Positions 27,756-36,869 of a stretch of 64,000 bases of DNA are shown in pieces. Each line of letters begins with the position of its first letter. Within the stretch, counting starts at the first letter, position 1. This DNA comes from Sulfodiicoccus acidiphilus (GTDB lineage Archaea > Thermoproteota > Thermoprotei_A > Sulfolobales > Sulfolobaceae), in NCBI RefSeq assembly GCF_003967175.1, contig NZ_AP018553.1, positions 186,001-250,000 on the forward strand, written 5' to 3'. The notes under the pieces were generated by a model. That model had not been told where the DNA came from and ran no database searches. It worked only from the letters and a program-made list of their open reading frames with translations. A program made the translations under genes and the position numbers.

Positions 27756-28999
27756 ACGTTATTTACATTTGTGTGTGTATAACCCGTCTTTATTACCACA
27801 CCTGCTTTTGCGAGCGGAGTATAAGTATCGTGGTTGTTGATGTATTCATCTATATGATCGATAACTAAGGAACTGCTTAATATAGCCCCGGCAAACTCAC
27901 TATTGCCATCAATTCCGTCGGTTGCGTACGCAAGTAAAGCGAAACTATATCTCTTTAACAACTTAAGGAGATGGAGGCTAAGTTCGCTGTTCCTACCTCC
28001 AATTCCACCCTCCCCTCTAACCGTGACTTCAGGTTCTCCTCCCAATATTAGAGAAAAAGGCCGAGAGAGAGGCATTCCGTAACTCAAGCAGCTCTTAAAA
28101 ATTGACGCAATCACTTTCGAAACCTCACTCACCTCACCTTGGAGTTCTGACGTGAGGATCAGTGGGTTTTGAAAGAGCGGAGCTATCTCTTTTAAAACCG
28201 TCATATTGTCAAGAACTAGGTAACTTACTGTATCAAGTTTCTTCGGAGTCTCCTCCAACTCACCGTTAACCCCCCTTCTAAGAACCTCTAGTGCCCTGCC
28301 CTGGATACCCACTCTCTCAGCTACTTTAAGCGCGTCCAGGAAAGTACTGTCGTCTGGAACTGTTGGTCCGCTCCCTATGGTGGAGAGATCGTTTCCTGGT
28401 ACGTCACTAACTACCAGATTAACTATCTTCCCTTTACTTAATTTGGCCAACTTTCCACCCTTTATTTTAGAGAGGTGTTTCCTCACACTGTTTATCTCTG
28501 TTATTGATAGCCCAGAAGTAACCAACACCCTGTTCACCTCTCTCAACTCGCTAAGTTCTATCAAGGGAACCTCTATCATCGCAGAGGCGCCACCCGATAT
28601 CATGAAAAGCAAGGTATCATAGTCCCCGCTGGCTACCTCCTTCATCACTTCTTCACCCGCTCTCAAGCTTAACTCGTCTGGGTTAGGATGAGAGCCGTGA
28701 ATCACTCTTGCTCTATCTAGAGAGACATCTACTCCGCTGGGAATTACAGCGAGACAGCTCTCAGGCTTAACGTAATCTAAGGCCCACCTAGCCATAGGAT
28801 ATGCCGCCTTTCCAACCGAGATCACCTTAGTCCTTCCTAGTCTATGTTCGTTTCCCATTACTTCCAAGATCCCATCCTTCACCTTGACTAAACGGCTTAG
28901 GGCTTGATAGGGATCTGCGGCTTTTTGTAACTTCGGCAATGTTGACCACAATCGTTCCTCCATTAGCATAGTGCTTGACCCACCCTCTCTATGAAACAT
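27734..28999 (-). CDS. Glycerate 2-kinase (MOFRL family)
   Basis: 421 aa. Converts D-glycerate to 2-phosphoglycerate in the non-phosphorylative Entner-Doudoroff route of Sulfolobales. Family landmarks: SVGKAAYPMARWALDY, GSHPNPDE, the GGASAM loop (MISGGASAMIEVP), SDVPGNDLSTIGSGPTVPD and the C-terminal GGRNSELSL and ATDGIDGNSEFAGA. Start ATG 28999 overlaps the MDR gene by 11 bp; MLMEERLW at 28969 is an alternative. The convergent overlap with nuoB leaves no room for a terminator. Confidence 0.9.
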   Translation of the reverse strand: MFHREGGSSTMLMEERLWSTLPKLQKAADPYQALSRLVKVKDGILEVMGNEHRLGRTKVISVGKAAYPMARWALDYVKPESCLAVIPSGVDVSLDRARVIHGSHPNPDELSLRAGEEVMKEVASGDYDTLLFMISGGASAMIEVPLIELSELREVNRVLVTSGLSITEINSVRKHLSKIKGGKLAKLSKGKIVNLVVSDVPGNDLSTIGSGPTVPDDSTFLDALKVAERVGIQGRALEVLRRGVNGELEETPKKLDTVSYLVLDNMTVLKEIAPLFQNPLILTSELQGEVSEVSKVIASIFKSCLSYGMPLSRPFSLILGGEPEVTVRGEGGIGGRNSELSLHLLKLLKRYSFALLAYATDGIDGNSEFAGAILSSSLVIDHIDEYINNHDTYTPLAKAGVVIKTGYTHTNVNNVYVLTTA

Positions 29000-29978
29000 T
29001 TATTAGTACTCTCCCATCTCTTTCTCTAGATAGAACTGACCTAACTGCGTCGGCTCCCTCTTCAAGCTCAAACTCCTTCCACACCCTAACCTTGCAGTCC
29101 CTACATATCTCAACTAATTCGCTAAATTCACGGAGGCTGCCTCTGTTAGTCCCGATGAGTTTCACATGCTTGGAATAGAGCTTAGAAAGGTCTAGCTTCA
29201 CTTCATGTCCAGTGAGGGTGCCGAAGGTTACAAGCTTAGAATCCACTCCCAGAAGGTTCATCCCAGAGTCCCAGAACCCAGCTCCTAGCGAATTGATTAC
29301 CACGTCGGCCATCTTACCATCTGTAACTTCTCTTACCACCTTCTCAGCCTCTGAGTAATCCACTACCTCATTCGCACCCAGCTCCTTCGGCCAACTCTTC
29401 CTGCTTACAGCGATCACTGTCGCCCCCATCTTCCTCGCCAACTGAGTGGCGAACATCCCAGTGTTACCCGATGCACCTAGAACAACCACTATGGTTCCTA
29501 ACTTTACTTCAGCCTCTTTCAATGCGTGATAGGCAGTGAGTGCTGCCACAGGTAGGCTTGCAGCTATTTCTTCTGGTCCATCGAACTTGAACGCCTGTAG
29601 AGAATTAACTGCGATTTTCTCAGCGAACCCTCCGTCAGTATCTACGCCTATTCTTCCCCCATTTCTGCATAACATCTCACGTCCCTTGATGCACATATCA
29701 CACCTCCCGTCGAAGAACCTAGTGTATATCGCGACCCGATCTCCCTCGCTGAATCCCTTTACTTCTTCTCCTAATTGGCTCACTGTCCCTGTAAATTCGG
29801 TACCAGGAATGTGTGGTAGAGGCGAGACCTTCAGAGAAGTAATGGTGTAATAGTCTATAGGGTTAACACTCGCTTTAGTTATATCTATAAGAAGCTCTCC
29901 TCTTTTAGGATGTGGATCCTCTACTTCTGTCAACCTAAGGTCCTCCAAACTTTGTCTACCAAACTGAAGAGCCCTCAC
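28989..29978 (-). CDS. Medium-chain dehydrogenase/reductase (zinc alcohol dehydrogenase-like)
   Basis: 329 aa. N-terminal GroES-like domain (VNPIDYYTI, GTEFTGTV, GDRVAIYTRFF) and C-terminal Rossmann domain with VVLGASGNTGMFATQLAR for NAD(P)H. Three of the four structural-zinc Cys remain (CDMCIKGREMLC); the usual catalytic zinc Cys near residue 38 is absent (SVNPIDYY), as in quinone-oxidoreductase-type or acryloyl-CoA-reductase-type members. Substrate unknown. Upstream partner of glycerate kinase in one operon. Confidence 0.85.
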   Translation of the reverse strand: MRALQFGRQSLEDLRLTEVEDPHPKRGELLIDITKASVNPIDYYTITSLKVSPLPHIPGTEFTGTVSQLGEEVKGFSEGDRVAIYTRFFDGRCDMCIKGREMLCRNGGRIGVDTDGGFAEKIAVNSLQAFKFDGPEEIAASLPVAALTAYHALKEAEVKLGTIVVVLGASGNTGMFATQLARKMGATVIAVSRKSWPKELGANEVVDYSEAEKVVREVTDGKMADVVINSLGAGFWDSGMNLLGVDSKLVTFGTLTGHEVKLDLSKLYSKHVKLIGTNRGSLREFSELVEICRDCKVRVWKEFELEEGADAVRSVLSRERDGRVLINVS

Positions 29979-30031
29979 CTTATCTCACTGCGAATCTCCT
30001 CTTACGCGAATCAAAACATTTAACTTTGTGG

Positions 30032-30297
30032 GGTTGAAGGCTTTCCTTACGCTAAAGAGGGCGAGTACCCCCTAGGAGCATTTCATCTCGGAAACTCGCA
30101 CAGAGACAGTACTACGAGTGTGAGAGCTGGATTCAGTCGTTTATGACCGGGATTCGTGTGGGTAGATGGATAACAGCCAGCGACCTTACTTCACTGAGTT
30201 TCGTGGAACTCCTGTAGGAGAGGTAGCCAAGAGAAGCGAGAAATTCTCGCCGCGAGACGGGGATCTCCCATCCTTAAGGGGCTGAGACAATTCACAT
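30032..30297 (+). mobile_element. Type B element, decayed copy
   Basis: Weak but recognisable: head GGGGTTGAAGG, the GTGAGAGCTGG block in the middle, an AGCGAGAAATTCTCGCCGCG block also seen at 36200, and a tail ending CAATTCAC like the GTAGTTCAC tail of better copies. No open frame. The following 30298-30673 holds nothing I can recognise. Confidence 0.45.
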
Positions 30298-30673
30298 CAC
30301 ACAAGCCCATAACAGAAATGAAATTTATTTCTTTTATAATTTTAAATCGGAGTTAAGAAATGTTGAGAGAGTTTGGGTGATGGTTAGACCCTACTGTATT
30401 CGATGAAGTACTAGACGGCGATAATGTAGAGCGAAGTTAAATTTCACTTGCTTAACATATAAAGAGTGAAGAGTTGACGCGGAGGTGTTCCCACACGGAG
30501 AGGACCATGTTTAGGGATTATGGGCGTGAATTCACTGACTCTGCGTTGAAAAATGTAACCTATAACTCTATTCATTCTGGAGAAACTGAATAGGCGAGGG
30601 GCGTTCAAAGACACAGACGAATTCCCTATCGATGAATGTTTTAAGGAACTTTTGGAGGAGATGTAGCGAGTAA

Positions 30674-30964
30674 GTGAACTACCCCGCCCTCGCGGACGGG
30701 GCGTCCTCGCGGTGAGTCCCGCTCCTCGGAGGAACCTCGATCTCCTTACGTAGCGGAGGTTCGGTGGAACCTTTCTGTGAACAGTACGGAAGGGGGATCA
30801 CGGAGGGTTTCCTCTCCACGGGCGCGAGTTCCCCCAGTCCAGAGGGTGCGACCCAGCTCTCACAGTAGAGGTCGTAGAAATAGTATTTTGACAACCGTAA
30901 AGAGGTTTACATAAGGGGGCTGTCCGTCCTCACGGAAGGGGACTTCCGTCCCCTCAACCCCCGT
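30674..30964 (-). mobile_element. Type B element, copy 2
   Basis: Near-identical reverse copy of 17925-18212: same head hairpin (near 30918-30960), same tail hairpin at 30681-30705, same internal blocks, with scattered single-base differences. In both places the head abuts a tnpB relic in the opposite orientation, so element and relic move or decay as a unit. Confidence 0.7.
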
Positions 30965-30975
30965 TAAGTTAAAGA

Positions 30976-31345
30976 AATACTCCCATCGGGAGATGAACCG
31001 CGTGTTGGACCACGTCCACAAGTTCGTGAACGGACTCCTGGAGGCGTACCCCGTGACCACGTTCGCAGTTGAAAGGTTGAACAAACAGTCCATGTTCGAA
31101 GACGCCGGTAATTCCCTATCCAGAAAGATCTCCAGGACCGTCTGGAGGACCATTCACAGGATCCTCAAGTACAAGGCCCCGTTTTACGGTTCTTTCGTTA
31201 AGGAGGTGGACCTTCACTTCACTTCCAAGTCCTACCCCAGATGTGGGTTTCCCGAAAGGTCGGCGGGACTTTTAGGTGTGAGAGGTGTGGGTTCACTCTA
31301 GATTCGGGTCATGGATTAACTTCAAGCAAGGATAGCTGAGGTAAT
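30976..31345 (+). pseudogene. TnpB C-terminal half, frameshifted
   Basis: Encodes HKFVNGLLEAYPVTTFAVERL (RuvC-II Glu), then RKISRTVWRTIHRILKYKAP, and a zinc-finger remnant SKSYPRCG. A frameshift after the first finger puts RCGFTLDSGHGLTSSKDS in another frame, and the RuvC-III Asp region (normally D.D.NAA.NI) is degenerate. N-terminal half is missing. Relic of an IS200/IS605 or IS607 tnpB. Confidence 0.8.
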
Positions 31346-31361
31346 TTTTGAGGAGACGGCT

Positions 31362-31802
31362 TCAACTGAGTTTTAACACACCTACTATCTCCTCGTCGTC
31401 GAAAGTTAGAGTAAATCCCAGCTTCTGGCCTAACGAGATCATCGCTCTGTTTTCTGGGAGCGTATAAAACTTAACCTCCTTCATACCTGTTTCCTTAGCA
31501 TGCTTAATAAGTTCCCTTACGAGCCAGGTACCTAGATGAGATTTCCTGTAGTCAGACGCCACTACTACCGAAAACTCGCCGTCTTCGTGAAGGGTCGCCT
31601 CGCCTACCACCTCACCTCCGACTTCTGCGACTACCGTGTAGTGATCTTCCTCTTTAGCTAGTTTCATCGCCTCCTCTGGGCTAAGTTTGTAGATGTGAAA
31701 GAACCTCAGGTATAGGTCTTCCTCCGATAGAGACTCATAGAGTCTCAGTACATCTCTCCAATCGTCCTTAGTTATCTGCCTTACTTTTACAAGAGCTTCC
31801 AT
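31362..31802 (-). CDS. GNAT-family N-acetyltransferase
   Basis: 146 aa single GNAT domain. N-terminal ITKDDWRDVLRLYESLSEED, central VVAEVGGEVVGEATLH (strand 4 with the usual G-x-x-V-G-x-A), acetyl-CoA loop VASDYRKSHLGTWLVRELI and C-terminal ENRAMISLGQKLGFTL. The substrate (protein N-terminus, amino acid or antibiotic-like) cannot be told. Start ATG 31802 with a TATA-like stretch (TTATACTACAAGG region) close upstream. Confidence 0.85.
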   Translation of the reverse strand: MEALVKVRQITKDDWRDVLRLYESLSEEDLYLRFFHIYKLSPEEAMKLAKEEDHYTVVAEVGGEVVGEATLHEDGEFSVVVASDYRKSHLGTWLVRELIKHAKETGMKEVKFYTLPENRAMISLGQKLGFTLTFDDEEIVGVLKLS

Positions 31803-31913
31803 AGTTTATACTTTTTCCTTGTAGTATAAAAAGGGTTATGGCCACAGACTTACAAAAGTGAAGATCGATATATCATCTAAAATACAGATCTAAACATAGA
31901 TGTGTGCAACTGT

Positions 31914-32096
31914 CTACGAAAGTTCCACCTGAGCTTCGTCTTCGACAAGAAAGTCGTTAATTACCTTCTCTACGCCCCTATTCATCATCTCTTTAACGAG
32001 GCCCATGAGAGCAACTCGAGCGATCTCAGCGCAATCTGGAGGAATCCTCTCTTCTAGATATAGAGAAACAAACTTAATCAATCTGGTCTCATCCAT
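31914..32096 (-). CDS. Small hypothetical protein, 60 aa
   Basis: Acidic helical protein (MDETRLIKFVSLYLEERIP...DFLVEDEAQVELS). I chose ATG 32096, preceded by GGATGTGAT, over the longer frame from 32162 whose extra residues are basic and low-complexity. No family recognised and no partner gene; moderately likely to be real. Confidence 0.5.
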   Translation of the reverse strand: MDETRLIKFVSLYLEERIPPDCAEIARVALMGLVKEMMNRGVEKVINDFLVEDEAQVELS

Positions 32097-32800
32097 GTTA
32101 TCACATCCTATCTTTCTAACTCTGAGGGTAAGGCGAAAGTGAGCATAATTAAGTAAATTCATAACAGCAAATCTACTCTTAATTCATTTTTAGGGTAAAT
32201 AGAAAACGGGTCCTAATTCACAAATTAACCTTCATTGATACCTCGACAGGCTAACCGTATTGGTCAGAGTTTTGCTTTGTCAGTTGGCATTTGGAATCCC
32301 TGATTTCCTCCTCTTTATGTTTCGGAGGCGAACTTCATTAGGTAGGTTGGCGAGAACTGAGAGAAGTCTCGATCAGGATATAGTTTCGGAATTAGCTGTG
32401 GGTCATAGCGAAAGGAAAACACTATCGTTTACCACCGTTCTATCTTAAACGAAATTTATAAGATTACAAACTATACCTGATTAATTTATAGTCTTCTGTT
32501 TAATTATAAATTTAGACTGTATTCTTAACGACTTCTGTGGTAAACTGTAGCTTCGTATATAGACTAGTGTTGAATGGAAGCTAATAAAATAAATATATTT
32601 AATATATAAATAAGAAAAATACTAACAGTCACCCTGGTACTATGTTTAGCAGACTCCCGTGGAGTTGATAGTGATTTAGTTAGTCCGTAGGGGGTGAAGT
32701 CATAGAACCTTATTTGATCCTTAATTTAAGGTAGGGGCCCGCGATAATCCTCTATTACAAGATTAAGACGCTGAGCCGACTATCATTGTGTAGTAACCTT
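32097..32800. other. Non-coding spacer, AT-rich core
   Basis: No convincing gene. 32580-32620 is very AT-rich. A 62-codon plus-strand frame at 32260-32448 has no ribosome site and no recognisable sequence and is left out. Confidence 0.4.
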
Positions 32801-32821
32801 TTTAATCCTCTCGATGGATCG

Positions 32822-32880
32822 CCTCATGGCGACTGGGACATGTAACCCCTGCCCAGTGCCGCCTGAGAGGGGACGGGACA
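32822..32880 (+). ncRNA. Candidate structured small RNA
   Basis: A TATA-like TTTTTAAT at 32799-32806 stands about 25 bp before a GC-rich block that folds into a strong hairpin: GGC-ACTGGG (with one bulged G, 32828-32837) pairs with CCCAGTGCC (32852-32860), flanked by a lower CCTCA/TGAG helix. The surrounding DNA is AT-rich. No C/D boxes; an ACA near the end (32878-32880) is compatible with, but does not prove, an H/ACA RNA. Confidence 0.35.
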
Positions 32881-32959
32881 AATGAAATAAATAGGAAGAA
32901 TCTGTACTACCTTTAAACTCCGTTACAATGCAACGAATATGCTACTGACAGTGAAGGTA

Positions 32960-32968
32960 GTATATAAT
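32960..32968 (+). promoter_or_regulatory. TATA box of tRNA-Ala
   Basis: TATATAAT about 24-30 bp before the first base of tRNA-Ala, the normal distance for archaeal promoters. Confidence 0.7.
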
Positions 32969-32990
32969 GGAAGGGAATGCCCCCAAGTAC

Positions 32991-33064
<74 letters not shown>

Positions 33065-33582
33065 CAGGGGAATTTTCCACGTCCCCTTTCATCATTCTTC
33101 AAAATGGACTATATGGGCCACTCCCTTCTAGGACTCGAATAGACTCACCTTATCTATACACAAATTTAGGACCACGTTCTTGGTAGGCAAGGGCTTAGAG
33201 GGACTTCTCACAGGGAAGTTCCACCTTGGAACATTTCCTGGACTCTCTCCAGAAAGTGAGTGATATTGATGTCTCCATTTGAGTTGCATCTAGCCCATAA
33301 CGAAGCCCGACTCTCTCGTGGTTCCTGAAAGGACACAAGGGAAGAAGCTCAAACCTAGAAAGAAAATTATTAGCCCCATAACCTGCATCCATTGACCTCT
33401 GATTTAAGAGGGGTCAACGTTAAAAAGGGAACTCTCGTTGATATAATCTTACCTTCTCCAGTTCGAGTTAGTTTATCCTGATGAGAGTTCAAAGGAGATC
33501 CCCATCGTCGGGGGATGGGTGCCCTCCTTTGTGAATTTATGAAGTTCAGTGAGCACATCGTCCACATCGTTTATGAGTCAGT
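33065..33582. other. Spacer with two perfect hairpins
   Basis: No gene. Inverted repeats: TTGACC/GGTCAA at 33392-33417, and a larger one at 33491-33530 (outer AAAGGAG/CTCCTTT, inner ATCCCC/GGGGAT). They may be transcript ends or relics of mobile elements. Confidence 0.4.
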
Positions 33583-33738
33583 ATGGCTGAACAGTTCGAC
33601 AAACTTCCTTATACACCACTACTCCAAAAGGCGGATGTACCTTACCCTAGGATAATGTGGCTCAGAGGAGTAGGAATTCTCGATCCTCATGAGAAAATGG
33701 TTCGCTATAGCCGACTTTTTATTAGAAGATGTAGTTGA
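33583..33738 (+). CDS. Possible small protein, 51 aa
   Basis: ATG 33583 opens a 51-codon frame (MAEQFDKLPYTPLLQKADVP...YSRLFIRRCS) with codon choice typical of the neighbours (AGA, ATA, GGA) and a protein-like composition. No family recognised, no clear ribosome site; TTTATGA upstream might be a weak promoter. Too short to be certain. Confidence 0.3.
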   Translation: MAEQFDKLPYTPLLQKADVPYPRIMWLRGVGILDPHEKMVRYSRLFIRRCS

Positions 33739-33836
33739 TTTGGTAGAATCTAAATGTTAGCTTTCAACTTATTCCAATCTAAAACCGAACATTTTAATTA
33801 AGACCATTCCGATCGGCAGAAAGTATATTCATGCTT

Positions 33837-35080
33837 CTAACCGTCCAAATTGCCATTTGACAACCCCGGCAGAAATAATGGTCTAGTTAGATGTCTATAT
33901 AGGGGCGCCTGATATGTGCCTAAACTGAGCCCTCGATGGACTTCAATGGCTCTTCTTACACCATTAAAACGGTGATGGCATTTCCTGCATCTGTAACCTC
34001 CTCTACTTCCTAGAGATTCAGTGCTCGCTCCACAGAGGGGACACGTCGGGTTTTCATATAGGAGTTCACTTTTTAACTCCACTACTACCATCCTTTCCAG
34101 TTCCACTATTTTCGATAGTCTGGACGAGGGCCTCACCGCTCCTACTATGATTATTCTGTCCCCAGGCCTGAGCTCGCTCACTGCTCTATTGAGCTCTCTC
34201 GTCTCCTTAAATGCAACAACACTTCTCCCGGAACAGTTCAGTAGTACATCCCCCCTTTCAGGGAACTTATTCCGTTTACCTCACACTCTTCCATTATCGT
34301 TCCATAGGGCTTACTTGATGGTTTCAGTAAATGATGATCACTGTGTTGATTTGTTTTATAAATTAAATATCCGTCAATCTCCTCGTGTAGATTTATTACT
34401 GAAGGAATCCAATTGAGCAGCTCGAAGCTCAACCCTCTAATTCCCATTAGTACAGGGTCATTCCCTCTGGACTGAACTAGAGGCTTCCTCTTAACATAGT
34501 CGTAATTATAGAATAGTAATGGAAAGAATGAATCCAACTGCCTGATTTGGTCTTCATCGATCACCCTCGTGGTTCCCCATTTTTCCATCCTTCGATAGAA
34601 TATTAGTTCATATGTGTAAGGACTGGTAAACCCCATCGAGGCCAGCGCTCCTATCACGCCTCTACCCCCGCGAAGGATGGCACCGTGTTTCGCAGCCAGT
34701 TTTCGGGCTACTTCTGGGAGAACTACCTCAGTTACAGCCGATTCGTATAGCCTGGACGCCCACTGACCGAGGAACGCCTCGTCTATCAGCGCCAATCCAG
34801 GGCTCCTCTTGTACTTATACCCCTGGGAAACCTCATTTACGTACCTCTCGGTCTCATCCCAAATCAGGTCAGCTAATTGTAAGAGATCTCCTTCATATCT
34901 TACCCTCACCCTCACACTCGCGTTCCCCCGGGTTTTCCAAGGAATGTTAGGGTTAAGTCTGACTAGGTACGGTAAATCTACTAGCTCGAGTCCAAATTTC
35001 CTTAACAGTACGAAAAGGAAATGTGTAGTACATCCGCCTCTTGGAGAGTCGTGATCATCGAGGCCAATACTAACTATCAT
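33837..35080 (-). CDS. tiaS: tRNA(Ile2) agmatinylcytidine synthetase TiaS, interrupted by one frameshift
   Basis: Attaches agmatine to C34 of tRNA-Ile(CAU) so that it reads AUA; essential in archaea. N-terminal catalytic start IGLDDHDSPRGGCTTH is diagnostic. The first frame stops after SSLKGGMYY (34238). The -/+1 frame continues smoothly as DVLLNCSGRSVVAFKETRELNRAVSELRPGDR (OB fold), then the zinc ribbon (CPLCG...CRKCHH) and a C-terminal HLTRPL. The break is at a run of six G on the coding strand (34250-34255); one more G restores KGGDVLLNC. Total about 415 aa, as expected. Overlaps the upstream Lrp-type gene by 4 bp. Confidence 0.88.
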
Positions 35081-35328
35081 TTCCTTACTGCCGACCTATC
35101 CTCCATTACTATCATTGTCAGAGTGGACCTTACCTTAGGTAATCTCCTTATGGTATTTGTTACAAAGTCCCTTAGCTTATCCATAGTCTCGAGTTCCACC
35201 TTAGCGACTATATCATATACACCATATACTACATAGACCTCTGTAACTTCAGTCATAGATCTAAGTTTATTGTAAACCTCCTCTTCTCCGCCCGCATCCG
35301 TATTTATTAATACTAAGGCAGATGCCAT
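35077..35328 (-). CDS. Lrp/AsnC-type ligand-binding (RAM) domain protein
   Basis: About 83 aa, a stand-alone RAM/ACT-like effector domain without a DNA-binding helix-turn-helix. Family features: LVLINTDAGGEEEVYNKL, the turn YVVYGVYDIVAKVE and C-terminal RSTLTMIVM. I choose ATG 35328 (MASALVLI) after GGGAGTGG; the longer frame runs into the type A element and is not credible. ATGA overlap with tiaS indicates co-transcription. Such proteins sense amino acids or pair with full Lrp regulators. Confidence 0.8.
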   Translation of the reverse strand: MASALVLINTDAGGEEEVYNKLRSMTEVTEVYVVYGVYDIVAKVELETMDKLRDFVTNTIRRLPKVRSTLTMIVMEDRSAVRK

Positions 35329-35490
35329 TACGACCCACTCCCTTATTGCATACTTTCCTATTAAGTTTACGATCTCGTTAAATGTGAGCATGATAATCTG
35401 GTTTTCAATAAACAAGTAAAAAGAGGACGTCGATAAGAAGACTATCATTCGTGTCCCTGCGTTAAAAGAAGAGCTACGTTTACAAAAATT

Positions 35491-35823
35491 GGGGTTAAGG
35501 GGGCGGAAAGCCTCGCCCTTCACGGGGGTGAACAGCCCCCTTGTATTTATACTTCTTTGTGAAATTTCTCTTAGTGGTACTAACGACGCTCCTCCCCAGC
35601 TCGATCGAGGGCTTAACGGGACTGTGGGAGGAGCAACCATCGTCTCTCTTCTCTCTTAAGGGACTAGAGCTTTGCGATGAAAGTCCCCTCCTCTTCAAAT
35701 GGGAGTGGATCTCTGATCCACTCGACTGCCCACCAAACGAGACATGTAAACCCGAACCGATGGTGGGAACGACGATCCCTTTGGGAGGGAACCATCGCCC
35801 TTCCAGGGCGGGGAGGAAGTCAG
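35491..35823 (+). mobile_element. Type A element, copy 2
   Basis: 333 bp, no gene. Head GGGGTTAAGGGGGCGG with a hairpin, body shared with copy 1 (TGAAATTTCTCTTAGTGGTAC, CTCCTCCCCAGCTCGATC), a conserved block CCCGAACCGATGGTGGGAAC and the tail CCAGGGCGGGGAGGAAGTCAG. Similar to 18235-18569 at most positions. Lacks tnpA and tnpB altogether, so it is either a transposon-mobilised miniature element or a stand-alone omega-like RNA gene. Confidence 0.7.
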
Positions 35824-35845
35824 AATGAGCACCTATAGACCTCTT

Positions 35846-35960
35846 CTAACTTCCTCGCCACCCCGGAAGGGATTCCTCCACGGTGATTACCACCGTCGAT
35901 CTAGGGGCTGCGGCCATCGTTTGGTGGAAGTATGTAGTCTAGAGAACTTTCACTTACATA
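35846..35960 (-). mobile_element. Type A tail fragment, reverse orientation
   Basis: On the minus strand a GACGGTGGTAATCACC block leads to CGAGGAAGTTAG, the tail of a type A element. It faces the tail of the copy at 35491-35823 with about 22 bp between, and abuts the head of the type B element at 35961. Confidence 0.45.
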
Positions 35961-36255
35961 ACGGGGGTCAGGGGAAGTCCCTCCCATGAAGTAGGGAACG
36001 GCCCCCTTATAGAAATGTTTTTATGCAATAAATTGATAAAATAATCTTTGGGCCACGGCTGTAAAAGCTAGTCGTACCCTGGGACTGGGGAGCTCATGCC
36101 TATGGAAGGCGATCCTCTGTAACCCCTCTTCCACACGGACCATTGCAGAGTGGTTCCCTGGAACCTCCGTTATGGTCAGGGGGATCGAGGTCGCTCAGAG
36201 AAACGAGAAATGCTCGTCGTGTGTACGCTCCGTCTGTGAGAGTGGGGTAATTCAC
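35961..36255 (+). mobile_element. Type B element, diverged copy
   Basis: Head ACGGGGGTCAGGGG... with GGCCCCCTTAT closing the hairpin (to about 36010), middle blocks CCCTGGGACTGGGGAGCTCATGCC and CCTCCGTTATGG parallel to copy 1, tail GTGGGGTAATTCAC. Non-coding. Confidence 0.5.
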
Positions 36256-36429
36256 GGACAGGGACTAATGGGGAGCTGGGATGTCCCTCATAGAACTCCT
36301 CTGGATCCCAGCGGGATGAGCATTTCTCCCCTCACCTCTGTCTTTCAATCAAGTTAGAGGGGCAAGCTATATATAGCTAAAAAGACTTTAACGCGTTCGT
36401 GTGGCATTCGTTACTTTTAATTGCTTCTA

Positions 36430-36446
36430 AGCATCGTTTCGATGCT
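36430..36446. repeat. Perfect short palindrome
   Basis: AGCATCG / CGATGCT separated by TTT. Could be an operator or a small hairpin upstream of the GC-rich locus that follows. Confidence 0.4.
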
Positions 36447-36484
36447 AATTGAGTTTGTGCTATATTACCCAGAAATTTCCCGCG

Positions 36485-36592
36485 ACGCCCTCCCAACCGA
36501 CGACGGGCACCGCCCAAGAGGTCTCGGGGGTGACGGATGTCTGATGGGAGGGCGGCGGCCTCTTCGACCGGCCCAATGAGTTTAAGGTTTGT
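36485..36592 (+). ncRNA. Candidate GC-rich structured RNA
   Basis: A GC-rich island inside AT-rich spacer. A perfect 9-bp helix GCCCTCCCA (36487-36495) / TGGGAGGGC (36544-36552) encloses a second helix CACC-CC/GGGGGTG. A TATA-like CTATATTAC at 36458-36466 lies about 25 bp upstream on the plus strand. Strand and class are uncertain: no C/D geometry, too short for RNase P or SRP RNA. 36593-36869 shows nothing further. Confidence 0.4.
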
Positions 36593-36869
36593 GATCACTC
36601 AAGGGGTTTTCGCGGAGGAATCGAAAGTAAAAGTGGATGAGTTACGTCCTGGGTAAACACTTTCCAAAGGGACACGACTTTCTACAGAGGGCGTCAGTCC
36701 GGAAAGCGAGGTCCTCCCTGTCCTTAACGTCTACATTCAGTAGATGAGTTCGTTTTGTTCTATCACCAAATCCTAAGGACAGAAAACTCGAATATACACT
36801 AATACACTAATCAAAACGCGATTATTCAGATATTCTTGAGAAAATTCCCGATCACCTAAAATTTAGAAA

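Noticed and set aside
29536-29850. Plus-strand frame opposite the MDR gene
   Set aside because: Shadow of the minus-strand gene, no domain.
33474-33530. C/D sRNA starting at CTGATGA near 33477
   Set aside because: No D box 35-40 nt downstream; the region is a simple hairpin.
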